Below are positions 6,152 to 7,944 of a stretch of 7,944 nucleotides of DNA, in pieces. Under the pieces are notes generated by a model. It saw nothing but the letters and a program-made list of their open reading frames with translations, was not told the origin of the DNA and did not search any database. How positions within the stretch are numbered: position 1 is the first letter of the stretch; every line of letters begins with the position of its first letter. The DNA lies in contig JACDGF010000085.1 of the NCBI GenBank assembly GCA_013815405.1, positions 1-7,944 on the forward strand. The letters are read 5' to 3'. Source of the DNA: Caulobacteraceae bacterium. GTDB lineage: Bacteria > Pseudomonadota > Alphaproteobacteria > Caulobacterales > Caulobacteraceae. Made by a program: the position numbers and the translations under genes.

Positions 6152-6931
6152 ATGCTGATCGACAGCCACGTGAACCTGCACGCGCCTCAGTTCGACGCCG
6201 ATCGCGAGGCGGTGATCGCGCGCGCGCGCGCGGCGGGGGTCGGCCTGATGGTCACCATCTGCGACAAGATCTCTTCCTTCGAGGCCGTCGAAGTGATCGC
6301 CCGTACCCACGACGATGTCTGGATGACCGCTGGAGTTCACCCACATGAAGCCAAGGAAAGCCCGAAGCTTGTGGCCGATACGTTATGCACTTTGACAAGG
6401 GCGCCCAAGGTCGCGGGGATCGGCGAGACCGGGCTCGATTTCCACTATGACCTCAGCCCCCGCGACGTCCAGGCGGCGGTGTTTCGCGTGCACATCGAGG
6501 CGGCGAGGCGAAGCGACCTGCCCTTGATCGTGCACTCCCGCGAGGCCGACGACGCGATGGCCGAGATCCTCGAAGAGGAACACGCCAAGGCGCCGTTCCG
6601 CATCCTCATGCATTGCTATACCTCCGGCGCCGAGCTCGCCCGGCGGGTGGCGGCGTTGGGAGGTTGGTTCTCGGTCTCCGGGATCGCCACGTTCAAGGCG
6701 GCCGAGGCGGTGCGGGCGGTCATCGCCGACATGCCCGCCGATCGCATCATCATCGAGACCGACTGCCCCTATCTAGCCCCGGCGCCCATGCGGGGGCGGC
6801 GCAACGAGCCGGCCTTCCTGCCTCATGTTCTGGCCAAGCTGGCGCAGATCCGGGGCTGGGCCCCGGCCGAAGCCGAGGCGCGAACGGAGGATGCCTTCTT
6901 CCATCTTTTCGAAAAAATTACAAAGCCATGA
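6152..6931 (+). CDS. TatD-family metal-dependent hydrolase
   Basis: A 259-residue TIM-barrel amidohydrolase-like protein of the TatD/YcfH group; characterised members are metal-dependent DNases or exonucleases acting in DNA repair or degradation. Visible active-site elements are GVHPHEA (61-67), IGETGLDFHYD (90-100, metal-bridging Glu92), LIVHSRE (125-131, His128), MHCYTSG (153-159, His154) and IETDCPYLAP (201-210, Asp204), plus RRNEPAFLP near the end. The first metal motif, normally HxH as in DSHCHLD, here reads DSHVNL, with Asn8 in place of the second His. I have a vague recollection that this occurs in related alphaproteobacterial proteins, so it may be a subfamily trait. Nine bases separate it from holB, with no evident ribosome-binding site, and its stop overlaps the next start (ATGA). 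The family is certain; the physiological substrate is not. Confidence 0.93.
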   Translation: MLIDSHVNLHAPQFDADREAVIARARAAGVGLMVTICDKISSFEAVEVIARTHDDVWMTAGVHPHEAKESPKLVADTLCTLTRAPKVAGIGETGLDFHYDLSPRDVQAAVFRVHIEAARRSDLPLIVHSREADDAMAEILEEEHAKAPFRILMHCYTSGAELARRVAALGGWFSVSGIATFKAAEAVRAVIADMPADRIIIETDCPYLAPAPMRGRRNEPAFLPHVLAKLAQIRGWAPAEAEARTEDAFFHLFEKITKP

Positions 6932-7743
6932 GCGGTGTTCTGGAAGTGGTCATCCTCGGCTGCGGCTCCTCGGCGGGAGTCCCCAGGGCGGACGGGAATT
7001 GGGGGGCGTGCGATCCGGCGAACCCGCGCAATCGGCGGTCGCGATGCTCTTTGCTGGTGCGCCGACTTTCCGGCGGAGCGGATAACCAGACCTCCGTCGT
7101 GGTGGACGCCGCGCCGGAATTTCGCCTCCAGGCCGCCGCCGCGGGCGTCAGGCGGCTCGACGCCCTGTTGCTCACCCACGATCACGCCGACCAGTGCCAC
7201 GGCATCGACGACATCCGGGCATTCGCCCTGACCCAACGCCAGCGGATCGCCTGTTGGATGGACGGGTCGACCGGCGCGTCGCTGGCGCAAATGTTCGGCT
7301 ATATCTTCCAGGGGGCGGGGGTCTATCCGGCGATCGGAGACATGCGGAACCTACCGCCGCACGGCGCCGCGTGGGAAGTGAGCGGGCCATCCGGCACCAT
7401 CCCGGTCACTACCTTCGACCAGGATCACGGGCCGATCAGGTCAATCGGGTATCGCTTTGGTTCCATGGCTTATTCCAGCGATCTGGTTGACCTTCCCGAA
7501 ACTTCGTTCGAGGCTTTGGCCAACCTGGATCTATGGATCGTCGACGCGCTCAGGCGCACGCCGCATCCCACCCACGCCCATCTGGGCCGGACCCTCGCCT
7601 GGATCGAGCGGCTGAAGCCCAGGCGCGCCATCCTCACCAATATGCACATGGACCTCGACTACGCCGATCTGGCTCGCGAGCTGCCCGTGGGCGTGGAGCC
7701 CGCCTACGACGGCCTGCGAGCGCACATTGAAATCACGAACTGA
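6928..7743 (+). CDS. MBL-fold metallohydrolase (PhnP-like)
   Basis: A 271-residue metallo-beta-lactamase-fold hydrolase, most like the PhnP/cyclic-phosphodiesterase branch that often follows tatD in alphaproteobacteria. The N-terminal strand VVILGCGSSAGVPR (7-20) is typical of this branch. The metal motif is LLTHDHADQCHGIDDIR (81-97), with His84, His86 and Asp88; Gln89 replaces the usual final His of HxHxDH, with His91 nearby. Other candidate ligands are His167 in FDQDHG, Asp185 in YSSD and His240 in LTNMHMD. PhnP hydrolyses cyclic phosphate diesters, but no phosphonate genes are present here, so the substrate is unknown. The ATG at 6928 overlaps the tatD stop (ATGA), and the longer open frame upstream is a shadow inside tatD. 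No signal peptide is visible; cytoplasmic. Confidence 0.9.
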   Translation: MSGVLEVVILGCGSSAGVPRADGNWGACDPANPRNRRSRCSLLVRRLSGGADNQTSVVVDAAPEFRLQAAAAGVRRLDALLLTHDHADQCHGIDDIRAFALTQRQRIACWMDGSTGASLAQMFGYIFQGAGVYPAIGDMRNLPPHGAAWEVSGPSGTIPVTTFDQDHGPIRSIGYRFGSMAYSSDLVDLPETSFEALANLDLWIVDALRRTPHPTHAHLGRTLAWIERLKPRRAILTNMHMDLDYADLARELPVGVEPAYDGLRAHIEITN

Positions 7744-7747
7744 GCCA

Positions 7748-7944
7748 TTGATCCATCTAGGTTTTCTCGCTTCCAATCGCGGTTCCAGCCTCCGCGCGAT
7801 CGTCGCCGCCATCGAGACGGGCGATCTGGCGGCGCGGGCCTGCCTGGTGGTGAGCAACAACCGGGCGGCGCCGGCGCTGGCCTTCGCCCGGGAGCACGGG
7901 ATTCCCGGCCTTTGCATTCCCACGATCGCCGACCCGGCCGGGGC
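7748..7944 (+). CDS. PurN-like formyltransferase, N-terminal part
   Basis: The first 65 codons of a formyltransferase-fold protein that runs off the window. PurN transfers a formyl group from 10-formyltetrahydrofolate to glycinamide ribonucleotide in purine synthesis. The N terminus IHLGFLASNRGSSLRAIV matches the phosphate-binding loop of PurN (SGRGSN-type), with Ser in place of the usual Asn. It is followed by AIETGDLAARACLVVSNNRA and ALAFAREHGIP, which follow the PurN pattern of an I/VSN motif and then a helix. The catalytic Asn-His-Asp residues lie beyond the window. The likely start is TTG 7748, four bases after the stop of the MBL gene; another in-frame TTG at 7727 would overlap it and no ATG is available nearby. 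Because the glycine loop is altered, it may be a PurN paralogue rather than the biosynthetic enzyme. Confidence 0.75.
   Translation, partial: MIHLGFLASNRGSSLRAIVAAIETGDLAARACLVVSNNRAAPALAFAREHGIPGLCIPTIADPAG

Noticed and set aside
6217..6234. Alternating CG run (gcgcgcgcgcgcgcgg) in tatD as a possible Z-DNA or repeat element
   Set aside because: It encodes the Ala-Arg-Ala-Arg-Ala-Ala helix conserved in position within TatD proteins, so codon use explains it.

Overview
The window looks like chromosomal DNA of a GC-rich alphaproteobacterium, most likely Caulobacterales or a close relative. The support is very high GC with strong third-position bias, a tRNA-Ser(UGA) divergent from an rlpA-type gene, and a tightly packed tmk-holB-tatD-MBL cluster as found in that class. 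No mobile element, CRISPR array, prophage or rRNA is visible, and most genes belong to well-known families.

Left part (1-3530), all on the plus strand. A stand-alone phospholipase D superfamily protein with two intact HKD motifs (40-1512) is followed by a 256-bp gap. Then comes a two-gene unit: a small YCII/DGPF-domain protein (1769-2191) and a 426-residue sigma factor of the ECF42 type, with sigma2 and sigma4 fused to a long TPR-like C-terminal extension (2250-3530). A promoter-like pair, TGTCGA-N17-CGTC, lies 49 bp before the DGPF gene and matches the motif I recall for ECF42 sigma factors. The pair therefore looks like a self-regulated one-component sigma module without an anti-sigma factor.

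Middle part (3531-4500). A class II tRNA-Ser(UGA) gene with encoded CCA lies on the minus strand. Divergent from it is an RlpA-family lipoprotein gene. Its double-psi beta-barrel domain is complete, but its C-terminal SPOR domain survives only as a short out-of-frame remnant just before tmk. This points to a frameshift and deletion, or to a sequence error.

Right part (4503-7944), all on the plus strand and probably one operon. Thymidylate kinase (tmk) overlaps DNA polymerase III delta' (holB) by ATGA. A 9-bp gap leads to a TatD-family metal-dependent hydrolase, which overlaps an MBL-fold metallohydrolase by ATGA. Four bases later a PurN-like formyltransferase begins and runs off the window. 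As I recall, related genomes often carry a D,D-carboxypeptidase gene before tmk and metG between holB and tatD; both are absent here. The operon links dTDP supply, clamp loading and small hydrolases.

I found no convincing novel system. The points most worth checking are the broken rlpA 3' end, the ECF42-type promoter with its DGPF partner, and active-site substitutions in RlpA and TatD.
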